A stretch of DNA of 64,000 nt from Actinopolymorpha singaporensis. GTDB lineage: Bacteria > Actinomycetota > Actinomycetes > Propionibacteriales > Actinopolymorphaceae. Under the pieces are notes generated by a model that saw nothing but the letters and a program-made list of their open reading frames with translations, did not search any database and was not told where the DNA came from. Positions within the stretch are counted from its first letter, which is position 1; every line of letters starts with the position of its first letter. A program made the translations under genes and the position numbers. The stretch spans positions 620,001 through 684,000 of the forward strand of contig NZ_LT629732.1 of assembly GCF_900104745.1 (NCBI RefSeq), in the 5' to 3' direction. Below are positions 41,574 through 50,149 of the stretch, one piece after another.

Positions 41574-42944
41574 ATGGACAAATCCGCTGTCGACGACCTC
41601 CGCGAACGGGTGCACGGCCGCGTGGTGACTCCAGCCGACGTCGAGTACGAACCGGCGCGGCGGGTCTACAACGCGATGATCGACCGCAGACCGCGGGTGG
41701 TCGTCCAGGCCACGAACGTCGGTGACGTCCGGGCGACCGTCGACTTCGCCCGGGACGGCGACCTGGACCTCGCCGTACGCGGCGGCGGGCACAGCGTGCC
41801 GGGGTACGGCACCTGCGACGACGGAGTGGTGCTCGACCTGTCCGGCATGCGTGGCGTGCGGGTGGATCCGCGGACCGCCACCGCGCGTGCCGAGGGGGGC
41901 GCCACCTGGGGCGACCTCGACTCCGCCACCCACGCGTTCGGGCTGGCCACACCGGGCGGGATCGTCTCCACCACGGGCATCGGCGGCCTCACGCTGGGCG
42001 GCGGCATCGGCCACCTGGACCGGTCGCTCGGGCTGTCCTGCGACAACCTGCGCAGCGCGGACGTGGTGACCGCCGACGGGAGGTTCCTCGTCGTGGGACC
42101 CGACGACGAGGCCGACCTGTTCTGGGCACTTCGCGGTGGCGGCGGCAACTTCGGCGTGGTGACGTCGATGGAGTTCGGGCTGCACCCGGTGTGCGACGTC
42201 TACGCCGGGCTGGTCTTCTTCGACCTGGCCCACGCCGCCGACGTCCTCCGCTTCTACCGCGACCTCATCCAGACCGCGGACGAGCGGCTCTCGGTGTTCC
42301 CGGCGTTCCAGATCGCCCCGCCGCTGCCGTTCGTCCCGGTCGAACGCCACGGCGAACCACTCGTCGGACTGGTGACCTGCTGGGCCGGCCCGATGCAGGA
42401 CGCCGAACGGGCCGTCGCGCCGATCCGCGAGGTGGCGCCCCCGGTCGCCGAGCACCTCGGACCGATGCCCTACCCGGCACTCAACTCGATGTTCGACGCG
42501 CTGGTGCCACCCGGGATGCAGCACTACTGGAAGACGGCCCTCGCCCGCGAGCTCACCGACGAGGCCATCGCGGCGCACTGCGAGTTCGGGCCGCGCCTGC
42601 CCGCCCTCAACTCCACCGTCCACATCTACCCGATCAACGGCGCGGTGCACCGCGTCGACAGCGGCGCCACCGCCTTCGCCAACCGGGACATGACGTTCGC
42701 GACCGTCATCGCCGGCATCTGGCCCGATCCCGCCGACAACGAGGCCAACATCCGCTGGGTACGCGACTACTACCAGGCCGTCGCGCCGTATTCGGCAGAC
42801 GCGGGATACGTCAACTTCATGTCCGGGGACGACCAGCCGAGAACCCCCACCAACTACCGGGACAACTACGACCGGCTGGTCGCGGTGAAGCAGGCGTACG
42901 ACCCGGACAACCTCTTCCACCTCAACCAGAACATCGTTCCCTGA
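41574..42944 (+). CDS. FAD-linked oxidase with berberine-bridge C-terminal domain
   Basis: A 456-residue oxidoreductase of the PCMH/BBE family. The FAD-binding part has VRGGGHSVPGYGT, in which the His is the usual 8-alpha attachment site, and IVSTTGIGGLTLGGGIGHLD; LFWALRGGGGNFGVVTSMEF is the classic flavin-domain end. The C-terminus NYDRLVAVKQAYDPDNLFHL is the berberine-bridge motif. Such enzymes oxidise sugars, alcohols or secondary metabolites; substrate unknown. ATG with TGAGGA upstream. Stands alone, divergent from the DUF1707 gene. Confidence 0.9.
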   Translation: MDKSAVDDLRERVHGRVVTPADVEYEPARRVYNAMIDRRPRVVVQATNVGDVRATVDFARDGDLDLAVRGGGHSVPGYGTCDDGVVLDLSGMRGVRVDPRTATARAEGGATWGDLDSATHAFGLATPGGIVSTTGIGGLTLGGGIGHLDRSLGLSCDNLRSADVVTADGRFLVVGPDDEADLFWALRGGGGNFGVVTSMEFGLHPVCDVYAGLVFFDLAHAADVLRFYRDLIQTADERLSVFPAFQIAPPLPFVPVERHGEPLVGLVTCWAGPMQDAERAVAPIREVAPPVAEHLGPMPYPALNSMFDALVPPGMQHYWKTALARELTDEAIAAHCEFGPRLPALNSTVHIYPINGAVHRVDSGATAFANRDMTFATVIAGIWPDPADNEANIRWVRDYYQAVAPYSADAGYVNFMSGDDQPRTPTNYRDNYDRLVAVKQAYDPDNLFHLNQNIVP

Positions 42945-43002
42945 CCGGTGCCCGCCCCGGCACGGTGGAGGTCGTACGCCTGCTCGGACCTTCCGTGCTC
43001 GG

Positions 43003-43605
43003 CTAGTCGATCCGGCGCAGGTAGCGGTGCCGGGCGCGCACCTCGTCGAGGAGCTCGTCCGCGCTCAGCGCGAGGTGGTCGAACCTCGGGTCGACCTCGT
43101 GCACCCGGGTGGCGTCGACGAGTTCGGCCTCCGGTGGCAGCTGTTCCCGCACCGAGTTGGCCGCCTCGGCCAGGGCCGAGGACTCCAAGCCGAGACTCTC
43201 CACGTGCTTGGACGGGTCGTTCTTCCGGGCCGCCCGCAGGGCGCTGGTCTCGCGCAGGACGACCTCCACCTTCGCCAGCGTCTCCCGCGCGTCGGCGAGA
43301 ACGGCGTAGGCACCCTCGATCCTGGCCTGCATCTCCTGGCGTTCCAGGACGGCGTGGTTCATCTCGGTCTTGGCGTCGGAAATCCTTCCCTGGTTGAGGG
43401 AGAACCCCAGCACCGCTCCCAGCGTCGCCGCAACCACCGCGGCCACACCGGCGTACAGGCTCACGTAGTGGTCCCACGAACGCGCCTGTTCGGACAGGTA
43501 CGCCACGAACCCGCCGAACCCGATGATCACCAACAGGCCGAAGAACGCCCGCGGGTCACTCCACGTGAAACCGCCGCGCTCACCCCTGGCGTTGTCCCTG
43601 CTCAT
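43003..43605 (-). CDS. Hypothetical membrane protein with cytoplasmic coiled coil
   Basis: A 200-residue protein I do not recognise. Two hydrophobic segments near the N-terminus (FFGLLVIIGFGGFVAYL and YAGVAAVVAATLGAVLGFSL) form a hairpin, followed by a long charged helical region with heptad-like spacing (DAKTEMNHAVLERQEMQARI, AYAVLADARETLAKVEVVLRE). The tail RVHEVDPRFDHLALSADELL may be a small soluble domain. ATG with a purine-rich GGGGGGAAA upstream. Genes on either side are unrelated. Confidence 0.72.
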   Translation of the reverse strand: MSRDNARGERGGFTWSDPRAFFGLLVIIGFGGFVAYLSEQARSWDHYVSLYAGVAAVVAATLGAVLGFSLNQGRISDAKTEMNHAVLERQEMQARIEGAYAVLADARETLAKVEVVLRETSALRAARKNDPSKHVESLGLESSALAEAANSVREQLPPEAELVDATRVHEVDPRFDHLALSADELLDEVRARHRYLRRID

Positions 43606-43722
43606 GTTTCCCCCCGCGGACATCGAATCTGTCGGACACACCGCACACGGCCCGAGACTTGTGTTACCGACTCATCATCCTAGGCACGGCCGCCGCCGGT
43701 CCGCTGTCAATCCGGGGTGGAC

Positions 43723-43780
43723 AAAAAAACAGAAGGTGGTGCGGAGATCCCTTACGAACAAGGGATTTCCGCACCACCTT
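43723..43780 (-). terminator. Canonical intrinsic terminator of the catalase gene
   Basis: A 21-bp stem (43733-43753 with 43760-43780, one G-U pair) and a 6-nt loop are followed on the minus strand by CTG and seven T residues (A7 at 43723-43729 on the plus strand). It starts 20 bp past the catalase stop. A full stem plus U-tract is rare in such GC-rich DNA. Confidence 0.92.
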
Positions 43781-43799
43781 AGGAGCGGTCCGGCGTACG

Positions 43800-45959
43800 T
43801 CAGGCCGGAACGGCGTCGGTCTCGCGGTCCCAGTGCCGGTGCAGGCTCACCGCGTCGGCGAACACCCGGCAGAAGTCCTCCAGGCGGTTCTTGTCCGGAC
43901 CGCGCCCCTGGGTGACCACACCGCGGTCGTTGACCGGCTGGTCGGCGTTGGTGGCCACCATGACCTCGCCGATGGGAGCCCGGGACAGAATCTCGATCCC
44001 CTCCGCCACCGCGCCGACGGTCTTGGCGTGTTTGAACGCCTCGGCGACGAAGTGCACCGCCTCGCCGTCGCGGGACAGCGCCTGCGCGGCCTCGGCCCCA
44101 CCGGGCACGACCACCGCGTCGTACAGCACCGACGCCATCGTGTTCAGCCGGCGGTCGGCCTCGACGGTGGAGCCGTTCGTGGTGGTGATCTTTCCGTCGC
44201 GCAGACCGAGCACCTCCGGCAGCAGGCCCATCCCGGAGAGGTTCTCCACCAGGGCGGTCACGTGCACCTCGTCAACGCCGTCGGCAGCGAGCACCGCGAC
44301 CATCCGGGTGGCGATCGGCGCACCGGGGCGCACCTGACTCAGCGCCGGGGACGACTGCCCGTGGTTGGGGCGGTCCGCCTCGGCCGGCGGCTCCACCCCG
44401 ATGCCCTGGGCGACGGCGACCGCGAGCTCGTGGTCGATCCGGTTGAGGTGCTCGACGACTCGTTCGCGAATGTACTTGCGCTCGACCTTGCCCAGCTCGA
44501 ACTGGTACGCCGCGACGATGTGCTCCTTCTCCGGCGCGGACATGCTGTTCCAGAACAACGTGGCCTGGTTGTAGTACTCCTTGAAGCTCTCGCTCCGCTG
44601 GCGGATCTTGTGGCCGTCGACGCGTTCCTGATAGTGCCGGAACACCTCGCCGTCGCCGCCCACGGCCGGGCAGCCGCCGCCGATGGTGTTCGGGGAGTAG
44701 CTGGACTGCGTGCGGTAGATCTGGTGCTGGTGGTAGCCGTCCCGGTGGTTGTGGGTGACCGGAGCGACCGGCCGGTTGACCGGGATCTGGGCGAAGTTCG
44801 GCCCACCCAGCCGGATCAGTTGCGTGTCGAGGTAGGAGAAGTTGCGCGCCTGCAGCAGCGGGTCGTTGGTGAAGTCGATGCCCGGCACGACGTTCGCGGT
44901 GTGGAACGCCACCTGCTCGGTCTCGGCGAAGAAGTTGTCCGGGTTGCGGTCGAGCACCATCTTGCCGATCCGGCGGACCGGCACCAGCTCCTCCGGAATG
45001 ATCTTCGTCGCGTCCAGCAGGTCGAAGTCGAACCTGAACTCGTCCTCCTCCGGCACCAGCTGGACGCCGAGCTCCCACTCGGGATAGCTGCCGGACTCGA
45101 TCGCCTTCCACAGGTCCCGGCGGTTGAAGTCGGCGTCCTTGCCGGCGATCTTCTGTGTCTCGTCCCACACCAGCGAGTGGACGCCGAGCAGCGGCTTCCA
45201 GTGGAACTTGACGAAGGTGCCGCGGCCCTCGGCGTTGACGAACCGGAAGGTGTGGACGCCGAAGCCCTCCATCATCCGGAAGCTGCGCGGAAGCGCGCGG
45301 TCCGACATCAGCCACATGATCATGTGGAGCGACTCCGGCTGCAGCCCGACGAAGTCCCAGAACGTGTCGTGGGCGGACGCCGCCTGCGGAATCTCGTTGT
45401 GGGGTTCGGGTTTGACCGCGTGCACGAAGTCGGGGAACTTGATGCCGTCCTGGATGAAGAACACCGGCATGTTGTTCCCGACCAGGTCGTAGTTGCCCTG
45501 CCTGGTGAAGAACTTCGTCGCGAACCCGCGCACGTCCCGCACGGTGTCGGCCGACCCGCGAGACCCGGCGACGGTGGAGAACCGCACGAACACGGGAGTA
45601 CGCCGGCCCGCCTCGGCCAGGAAGTCGGCGACGGTGACGTCGGCCATCGACTCGTACGCCTCGAAGTAGCCGTACGCACCCGCGCCCCGGGCGTGCACCA
45701 CCCGCTCCGGGATCCGCTCGTGGTCGAAGTGGGTGATCTTCTCCCGGAAGTGGAAGTCCTCCAACAGCGTCGGACCGCGCTCGCCGACGGACAGGGAGTC
45801 GTCGGTGTGGTCGACGCGCACACCCTGGTCGGTGGTCAGGTGCGTGCCCTCGATGTCCACCCGGGACCCCTCGAGCTGGCGGTCCTTGCTGTCGGCGTCC
45901 GCGCGGAGGTGCCCGTCACCGGCTGCCGTCGTCGGGTTGTTCCTGGTCGGGTCGTCCAT
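43800..45959 (-). CDS. katE: Large-subunit catalase (HPII type) with DJ-1-like C-terminal domain
   Basis: A 719-residue clade-2 haem catalase converting H2O2 to water and O2. The N-terminal core has [15 protein letters not shown] with the distal His, [16 protein letters not shown], the distal Asn region [20 protein letters not shown], and the NADPH/fold block [14 protein letters not shown]. The last about 150 residues ([39 protein letters not shown]) are the DJ-1/PfpI-like domain found only in large catalases. Length is slightly short of E. coli KatE (753). Single gene with a canonical terminator. Probably stationary-phase or oxidative-stress protection. Confidence 0.96.
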   Translation of the reverse strand: MDDPTRNNPTTAAGDGHLRADADSKDRQLEGSRVDIEGTHLTTDQGVRVDHTDDSLSVGERGPTLLEDFHFREKITHFDHERIPERVVHARGAGAYGYFEAYESMADVTVADFLAEAGRRTPVFVRFSTVAGSRGSADTVRDVRGFATKFFTRQGNYDLVGNNMPVFFIQDGIKFPDFVHAVKPEPHNEIPQAASAHDTFWDFVGLQPESLHMIMWLMSDRALPRSFRMMEGFGVHTFRFVNAEGRGTFVKFHWKPLLGVHSLVWDETQKIAGKDADFNRRDLWKAIESGSYPEWELGVQLVPEEDEFRFDFDLLDATKIIPEELVPVRRIGKMVLDRNPDNFFAETEQVAFHTANVVPGIDFTNDPLLQARNFSYLDTQLIRLGGPNFAQIPVNRPVAPVTHNHRDGYHQHQIYRTQSSYSPNTIGGGCPAVGGDGEVFRHYQERVDGHKIRQRSESFKEYYNQATLFWNSMSAPEKEHIVAAYQFELGKVERKYIRERVVEHLNRIDHELAVAVAQGIGVEPPAEADRPNHGQSSPALSQVRPGAPIATRMVAVLAADGVDEVHVTALVENLSGMGLLPEVLGLRDGKITTTNGSTVEADRRLNTMASVLYDAVVVPGGAEAAQALSRDGEAVHFVAEAFKHAKTVGAVAEGIEILSRAPIGEVMVATNADQPVNDRGVVTQGRGPDKNRLEDFCRVFADAVSLHRHWDRETDAVPA

Positions 45960-46074
45960 ACCCAGCCCCCTGGGAGTAGTCGCGTTTGCCCTACGTCCCT
46001 ACCCGGGAGACGAGCCGGTACGCGCCCGATGCTCGCCCGATGCCGCCCTGAACACCTCCGGCCGCCCGCGCGGC

Positions 46075-46488
46075 CTACCTGGCGAAGTCGTACTCGATGG
46101 CGTAGGTGTGGCTGCCGTCCTCGTGCACGGTGATGGCCACCTCACCGCGGATCCAGGTCAGCTCGCCGGTCCCGGTGTCGGGGACCACGGTCACCGTCAT
46201 GGTGCTGTGCCGCTCGTCGCCGTCGCCCTCCATCGTCGCCGCGTGCCGGACGGCGAAGCTGCCGGTACGGCCGTCCAAGCTGCCGGTCATCCGTTCGACA
46301 CCGACGTACGCCGCCGACGTGGGCACCCGGCCGGTCACCGTGAGCAGCCTGGCCGTGCTCGTCCCTCTCAGGCCGCCGCGGAACTCCTTGCCGACGAGGA
46401 CGCTCGCGATGGTCACGCCGCCGTCCTCCTCCTCGGTGGTGGCGTCCCAGCGGGTGATCTCGAAGCTTCCGGTCGCGCGGTGTCCCAT
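46075..46488 (-). CDS. DUF3224 protein
   Basis: A 137-residue single-domain protein of the DUF3224 beta-barrel family (allene-oxide-cyclase-like fold), function unknown. It starts MGHRATGSFEITRWDATTEE and ends GEVAITVHEDGSHTYAIEYDF; a central GSLDGRTGSFAVRHAATMEG is typical. The catalase start lies 115 bp to the left on the same strand, so they could be loosely co-regulated. No membrane or signal sequence. Confidence 0.87.
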   Translation of the reverse strand: MGHRATGSFEITRWDATTEEEDGGVTIASVLVGKEFRGGLRGTSTARLLTVTGRVPTSAAYVGVERMTGSLDGRTGSFAVRHAATMEGDGDERHSTMTVTVVPDTGTGELTWIRGEVAITVHEDGSHTYAIEYDFAR

Positions 46489-46659
46489 CGCGTTCTCTCC
46501 CTCTCCCGGCCCGGCCGTTCACCGGGCTGCGAGACGACCGTGCCAGCCAAACCTGTCAGCCAGTGTCAGGAACCGGGAAAAACTCGTGTCGCGGACGACG
46601 CGAGCCGGACCACGGCGGGGCCGCCCACCGGCGACTGCCATGATGAGCCGGTGGTCCGT

Positions 46660-46754
46660 GGAGGCGTCTCCGGCCTGGTGGCCGGCACGGTCTTCAACAC
46701 CGATGAGCGGCAGGAGCTGTCGCTGGCGGGTTCGATTCCCGTCCGCCTCCGCCA
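46660..46754 (+). tRNA. selC: tRNA-Sec (anticodon UCA)
   Basis: A selenocysteine tRNA of 95 nt, including an encoded 3' CCA. The acceptor GGAGGCG pairs with CGCCTCC; the eighth pair position is a T-C mismatch in this reading. The D arm is CCGGCC-TGGT-GGCCGG, six pairs with a four-base loop, which is diagnostic of bacterial tRNA-Sec. The anticodon loop is CTTCAAC with TCA at 46694-46696, reading UGA. The long variable arm is AGCGGCAG-GAG-CTGTCGCT (eight pairs). The T arm is GCGGG-TTCGATT-CCCGT. It sits 63 bp before selA. Confidence 0.95.
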
Positions 46755-46817
46755 CCACGCCCACGGAGGATCCTCCGTCCCACGCCTGGCCAGCTCTCCA
46801 CCCGGAGTGAGAACGCG

Positions 46818-48206
46818 ATGACCGACGCCCGCCGCCGCGTGCCCCGCACGGACGTCGTCCTCGCCGACCCCCGGCTGGCCGAGCCGGCCCGCACCCTCGG
46901 CCGCGCCGCGGTGAAGGCCGCTGTCGTCGCCGCACAGGAACGCGTCCGCGCCGGCCAGGTCGAACCCGAGGCGCTCGTCGACGTCGTACTCGCCGAACTG
47001 CCCGCGTCGGCCACCAGCCTGCGCCGCGTGGTGAACGCGACCGGCGTGATCGTGCACACCAACCTCGGCCGCGCACCGCTGTCGGCCGCCGCGCGGGATG
47101 CGCTGGACGTCGCCGCCGGGACCACCGACGTGGAGTACGACCTGGCCACCGGCGCCCGCGCCCGGCGCGGACGAGGCGCTTTGGACGCGCTCGCCCGGGC
47201 GGTACCCGACGCGGGCGGGGTGCACGTCGTCAACAACAACGCCGCCGCCCTGCTGCTGGTCGCGCTGACCCTGGCGCAGGGCAAGGAGATCGTGCTCAGC
47301 CGGGGCGAGTTCGTGGAGATCGGCGACGGCTTCCGCATCCCGGACCTCCTCGCCGCGAGCGGGGCCCGACTGCGCGAGGTGGGTACGACGAACCGGACCA
47401 CCCGCGCGGACTACGAGGCGGCGATCGGCCCGCAGACCGGGTTCGTCCTGAAGATCCACCCGTCGAACTTCGTCGTGTCCGGCTTCACCGCCGGAGTCGA
47501 CGTCGCCAGCCTCGCCGACCTGGGCGAGCGCCTCGGCGTACCCGTCGTGGTCGACATCGGCTCCGGCCTGCTGGCCCCGCACCCGCTGCTGCCGGACGAG
47601 CCGGACGCCGCGAACGCCCTGCGCGCTGGCGCGACCCTGGTCACCGCGAGCGGCGACAAGCTGCTCGGCGGCCCGCAGGCCGGACTCGTCCTCGGCGTAC
47701 GCGACGTGGTGGAACGGGCCCGCCGCCACCCGGCGGCACGGGCGATGCGGGTGGACAAGCTCACCCTCGCGGCCCTGGAGGCAACGCTGCGCGGGCCGGC
47801 CCCGCCGGTGCGCGCCGCACTGGACGCAGACGCGGCCGGGTTGCGGGGCCGGGCGGACAAACTCGCCGCCGCGCTCGCCGGCGCCGGGATCGACGCCACC
47901 GTGGTCGCCTGCCGGTCGGCGGTCGGTGGCGGCGGCGCGCCCGAGGTGGAGCTGGCGAGCTGGGGCGTCGGCGTACCCGCGGCGTGGGCGGTGCCGCTGC
48001 GGACCGGCGACCCGCCGGTGGTCGGCCGGGTGCACGAGGGGCGCTGCGTCCTCGACCTGCGCACCGTTGCGGCCGAGGACGACTCCGTGCTCGCCGACGC
48101 GGTCGCCCGCGTGGCCGCGGGCCGGGTTCCCGGCTCCGTGGCCTCCACCCTGTCCACCCTGTCCACCCTGTCCACCCCGGCCTCCCCGTCCTCCTCGAGG
48201 AACTGA
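46818..48206 (+). CDS. selA: L-seryl-tRNA(Sec) selenium transferase
   Basis: A 462-residue PLP enzyme that converts Ser-tRNA-Sec to Sec-tRNA-Sec using selenophosphate. The PLP lysine is Lys281 in TASGDKLLGGPQAGLVLG. Other SelA blocks: NATGVIVHTNLGRAPLSAAA, VEYDLATGARARRGRG, VNNNAAALLL, LSRGEFVEIGDGFRIPD and EVGTTNRTTRADYEAAIG. Length matches E. coli SelA (463). The C-terminus carries an STL repeat from 9-bp DNA repeats. It follows tRNA-Sec by 63 bp and precedes selB by 12 bp, so charging and delivery of Sec are encoded together. Confidence 0.97.
   Translation: MTDARRRVPRTDVVLADPRLAEPARTLGRAAVKAAVVAAQERVRAGQVEPEALVDVVLAELPASATSLRRVVNATGVIVHTNLGRAPLSAAARDALDVAAGTTDVEYDLATGARARRGRGALDALARAVPDAGGVHVVNNNAAALLLVALTLAQGKEIVLSRGEFVEIGDGFRIPDLLAASGARLREVGTTNRTTRADYEAAIGPQTGFVLKIHPSNFVVSGFTAGVDVASLADLGERLGVPVVVDIGSGLLAPHPLLPDEPDAANALRAGATLVTASGDKLLGGPQAGLVLGVRDVVERARRHPAARAMRVDKLTLAALEATLRGPAPPVRAALDADAAGLRGRADKLAAALAGAGIDATVVACRSAVGGGGAPEVELASWGVGVPAAWAVPLRTGDPPVVGRVHEGRCVLDLRTVAAEDDSVLADAVARVAAGRVPGSVASTLSTLSTLSTPASPSSSRN
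48147..48173. repeat. Three 9-bp repeats near the selA C-terminus
   Basis: ACCCTGTCC occurs three times in a row, encoding a Ser-Thr-Leu repeat about 12 codons before the selA stop. In-frame. Confidence 0.85.
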
Positions 48207-48218
48207 GGGAGGCACGGG

Positions 48219-50096
48219 ATGTACGTCGTCGCCACCGCCGGCCACGTCGACCACGGCAAGTCGACGCTGGTTCGCCGCCTCACCGGCATGGAACCGGACC
48301 GCTGGGCCGAGGAACGCCGACGCGGCCTGACCATCGACCTGGGCTTCGCGTGGACGCGGCTGCCCGACGGTCAGGCGCTGGCGTTCGTCGACGTGCCCGG
48401 CCACGAACGCTTCGTACCCAACATGCTCGCCGGCGCCGGGCCGGTCGCGGCCGCGATGTTCGTGGTGGCCGCCGACGAGGGGTGGCGGGCGCAGTCGGCC
48501 GAGCACCTCGCCGCGCTGGACGCGCTCGGCGTACGCCACGGGCTGCTCGTCGTCACCCGCTCCGACCTCGCCGACCCCGAACCCGCCCGGGCGCACGCCC
48601 TGGAGCAACTCGCGGCCAGCACGCTGGGCGCCGGCGGCGCCGGCGGCACCGGCGGCGCCGTGCCCTCGGTCGCCGTCAGTGGCCGCACCGGCGCGGGTCT
48701 GGACGACCTGCTGACCGAGTTGGCCGCGCTGACCCACCGGCTGCCCGTGCCCGACCCGGGCGCCGACGTACGGCTCTGGGTGGACCGCTCGTTCAGCGTA
48801 CGCGGTGCCGGCACCGTCGTGACCGGCACGCTCACCGCCGGAACCATCGCGGTCGGCGACATCCTCGCCGTCGCCGGTCGGGGTGGCGGTCAGGGGGAAC
48901 GCCGGCTGGTGCGGGTCCGCGGGCTGCAGGCGCTCGGCGAGGACCTGCGGAGCGTGCAGGGGACCGCCCGGGTCGCGGTGAACCTGCGGGGAGTCGACCG
49001 TGCGGACCTCGGCCGCGGCGACGCGCTCGTCACCCCGGACGCCTGGCGGGAGACCGAGGTCGTGGACGTGGCGCTCCGGTACGGCGGGGGTGAGCTGCCG
49101 GGGACGCTGGTCCTGCACGTCGGCGCGGCCGCGGTGCCGGCGCGGGTCCGCCCGCTCGGCCCGAACGCGGCCCGGCTCACCCTCGACCGGCCGCTCCCGC
49201 TGCGCACCGGCGACCGCGGGCTGTTGCGCGACCCCGGACGGCACCAGGTCGCCGCGGGCCTGGCGGTGCTGGACGCCGCACCGCCCGAACTGCACCGTCG
49301 GGGCGCGGCCCGGACCAGAGCACGGTCCCTCGCGCCGGCCGTACGGGAGACGAACGGCGCAACCGACCCGGCCGACTCGGCCGGCCTCACCGCGTACGTC
49401 GCCGGTCTCCACCTGCGCGAGCACGGCCTGGTCCGCCGCGACGAGCTCCGCGCGCTGGGCCTGCCCGAGCTGCCACCGGACAGCCTCGACGTCGGTGCCG
49501 GCTGGTCCGCGGCCGCCGACCACTGGGCGAAGCTGACCGGACGGGCACCGGAGGAGCTGGCCGGCTGGGAACGCGAGCACCCGCTGGCAGCGGGCATGCC
49601 GTCCGACGTACTCCGGCAACGCCTCGGCATCCCCGCCGCCCTGCTGCCGGCCGTGGCCGGTGCCGCCGAGCTGCTCCTGCGGGACGGCCAGGTACGCCGG
49701 CCGGGCACCGAGGCGACGCTGCCCCCGGCCGTGGAGAAGGCGGTGCGCACGGTGGAGGACGACCTGGCCGCGGAGCCGTTCGCCGCGCCCGAGGCGGCCC
49801 GGCTGGCCGAACTCGGCCTCGGCACCCGCGAGCTCGCCGCCGCCGTACGTGCCGGCCGGCTGCTCCGCGTCACCGACACGGTGGTGCTGCTGCCCGACGC
49901 CCCCGACCAGGCCCGGCGTACTCTCGGCGCGCTCGACCAGCCGTTCACCCTCAGCCAGGCGCGGATCGCCCTGGGCACCACCCGCCGGGTGGCGGTCCCC
50001 CTGCTGGAGCTGCTCGACGAGCGCGGCGTCACCGAGCGCCTGCCCGACAGCAGCCGCCGGCTCGTCCCGCGCGCCTCAACCAGCGAAGGACGCTAG
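48219..50096 (+). CDS. selB: Selenocysteine-specific elongation factor
   Basis: A 625-residue GTPase that carries Sec-tRNA-Sec to the ribosome and binds the SECIS hairpin. The N-terminal EF-Tu-like part has G1 GHVDHGKST (8-16), the switch region RRGLTIDLGFAW, G3 DVPGHERFV, and VTRSDL in the G4 position (canonical NKxD/TKxD altered to TRSD, as in other SelB). The domain after that has VDRSFSVRGAGTVVTGTLTAG. The last about 250 residues contain winged-helix repeats for mRNA binding, including FTLSQARIALGTTRRVAVPL. Length close to E. coli SelB (614). Starts 12 bp after selA. Confidence 0.97.
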   Translation: MYVVATAGHVDHGKSTLVRRLTGMEPDRWAEERRRGLTIDLGFAWTRLPDGQALAFVDVPGHERFVPNMLAGAGPVAAAMFVVAADEGWRAQSAEHLAALDALGVRHGLLVVTRSDLADPEPARAHALEQLAASTLGAGGAGGTGGAVPSVAVSGRTGAGLDDLLTELAALTHRLPVPDPGADVRLWVDRSFSVRGAGTVVTGTLTAGTIAVGDILAVAGRGGGQGERRLVRVRGLQALGEDLRSVQGTARVAVNLRGVDRADLGRGDALVTPDAWRETEVVDVALRYGGGELPGTLVLHVGAAAVPARVRPLGPNAARLTLDRPLPLRTGDRGLLRDPGRHQVAAGLAVLDAAPPELHRRGAARTRARSLAPAVRETNGATDPADSAGLTAYVAGLHLREHGLVRRDELRALGLPELPPDSLDVGAGWSAAADHWAKLTGRAPEELAGWEREHPLAAGMPSDVLRQRLGIPAALLPAVAGAAELLLRDGQVRRPGTEATLPPAVEKAVRTVEDDLAAEPFAAPEAARLAELGLGTRELAAAVRAGRLLRVTDTVVLLPDAPDQARRTLGALDQPFTLSQARIALGTTRRVAVPLLELLDERGVTERLPDSSRRLVPRASTSEGR

Positions 50097-50099
50097 GGT
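50094..50099 (+). promoter_or_regulatory. Candidate -10 for the formate dehydrogenase operon
   Basis: TAGGGT overlaps the selB stop codon (TAG) and lies 51 bp before the dehydrogenase ATG. It could give fdh its own promoter besides read-through from selAB. No -35 is obvious. Confidence 0.35.
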
Positions 50100-50149
50100 C
50101 GATCGCGCACGAGACCTCACGCGAACCACAAGCGAGCAAGGTGGCGGTC

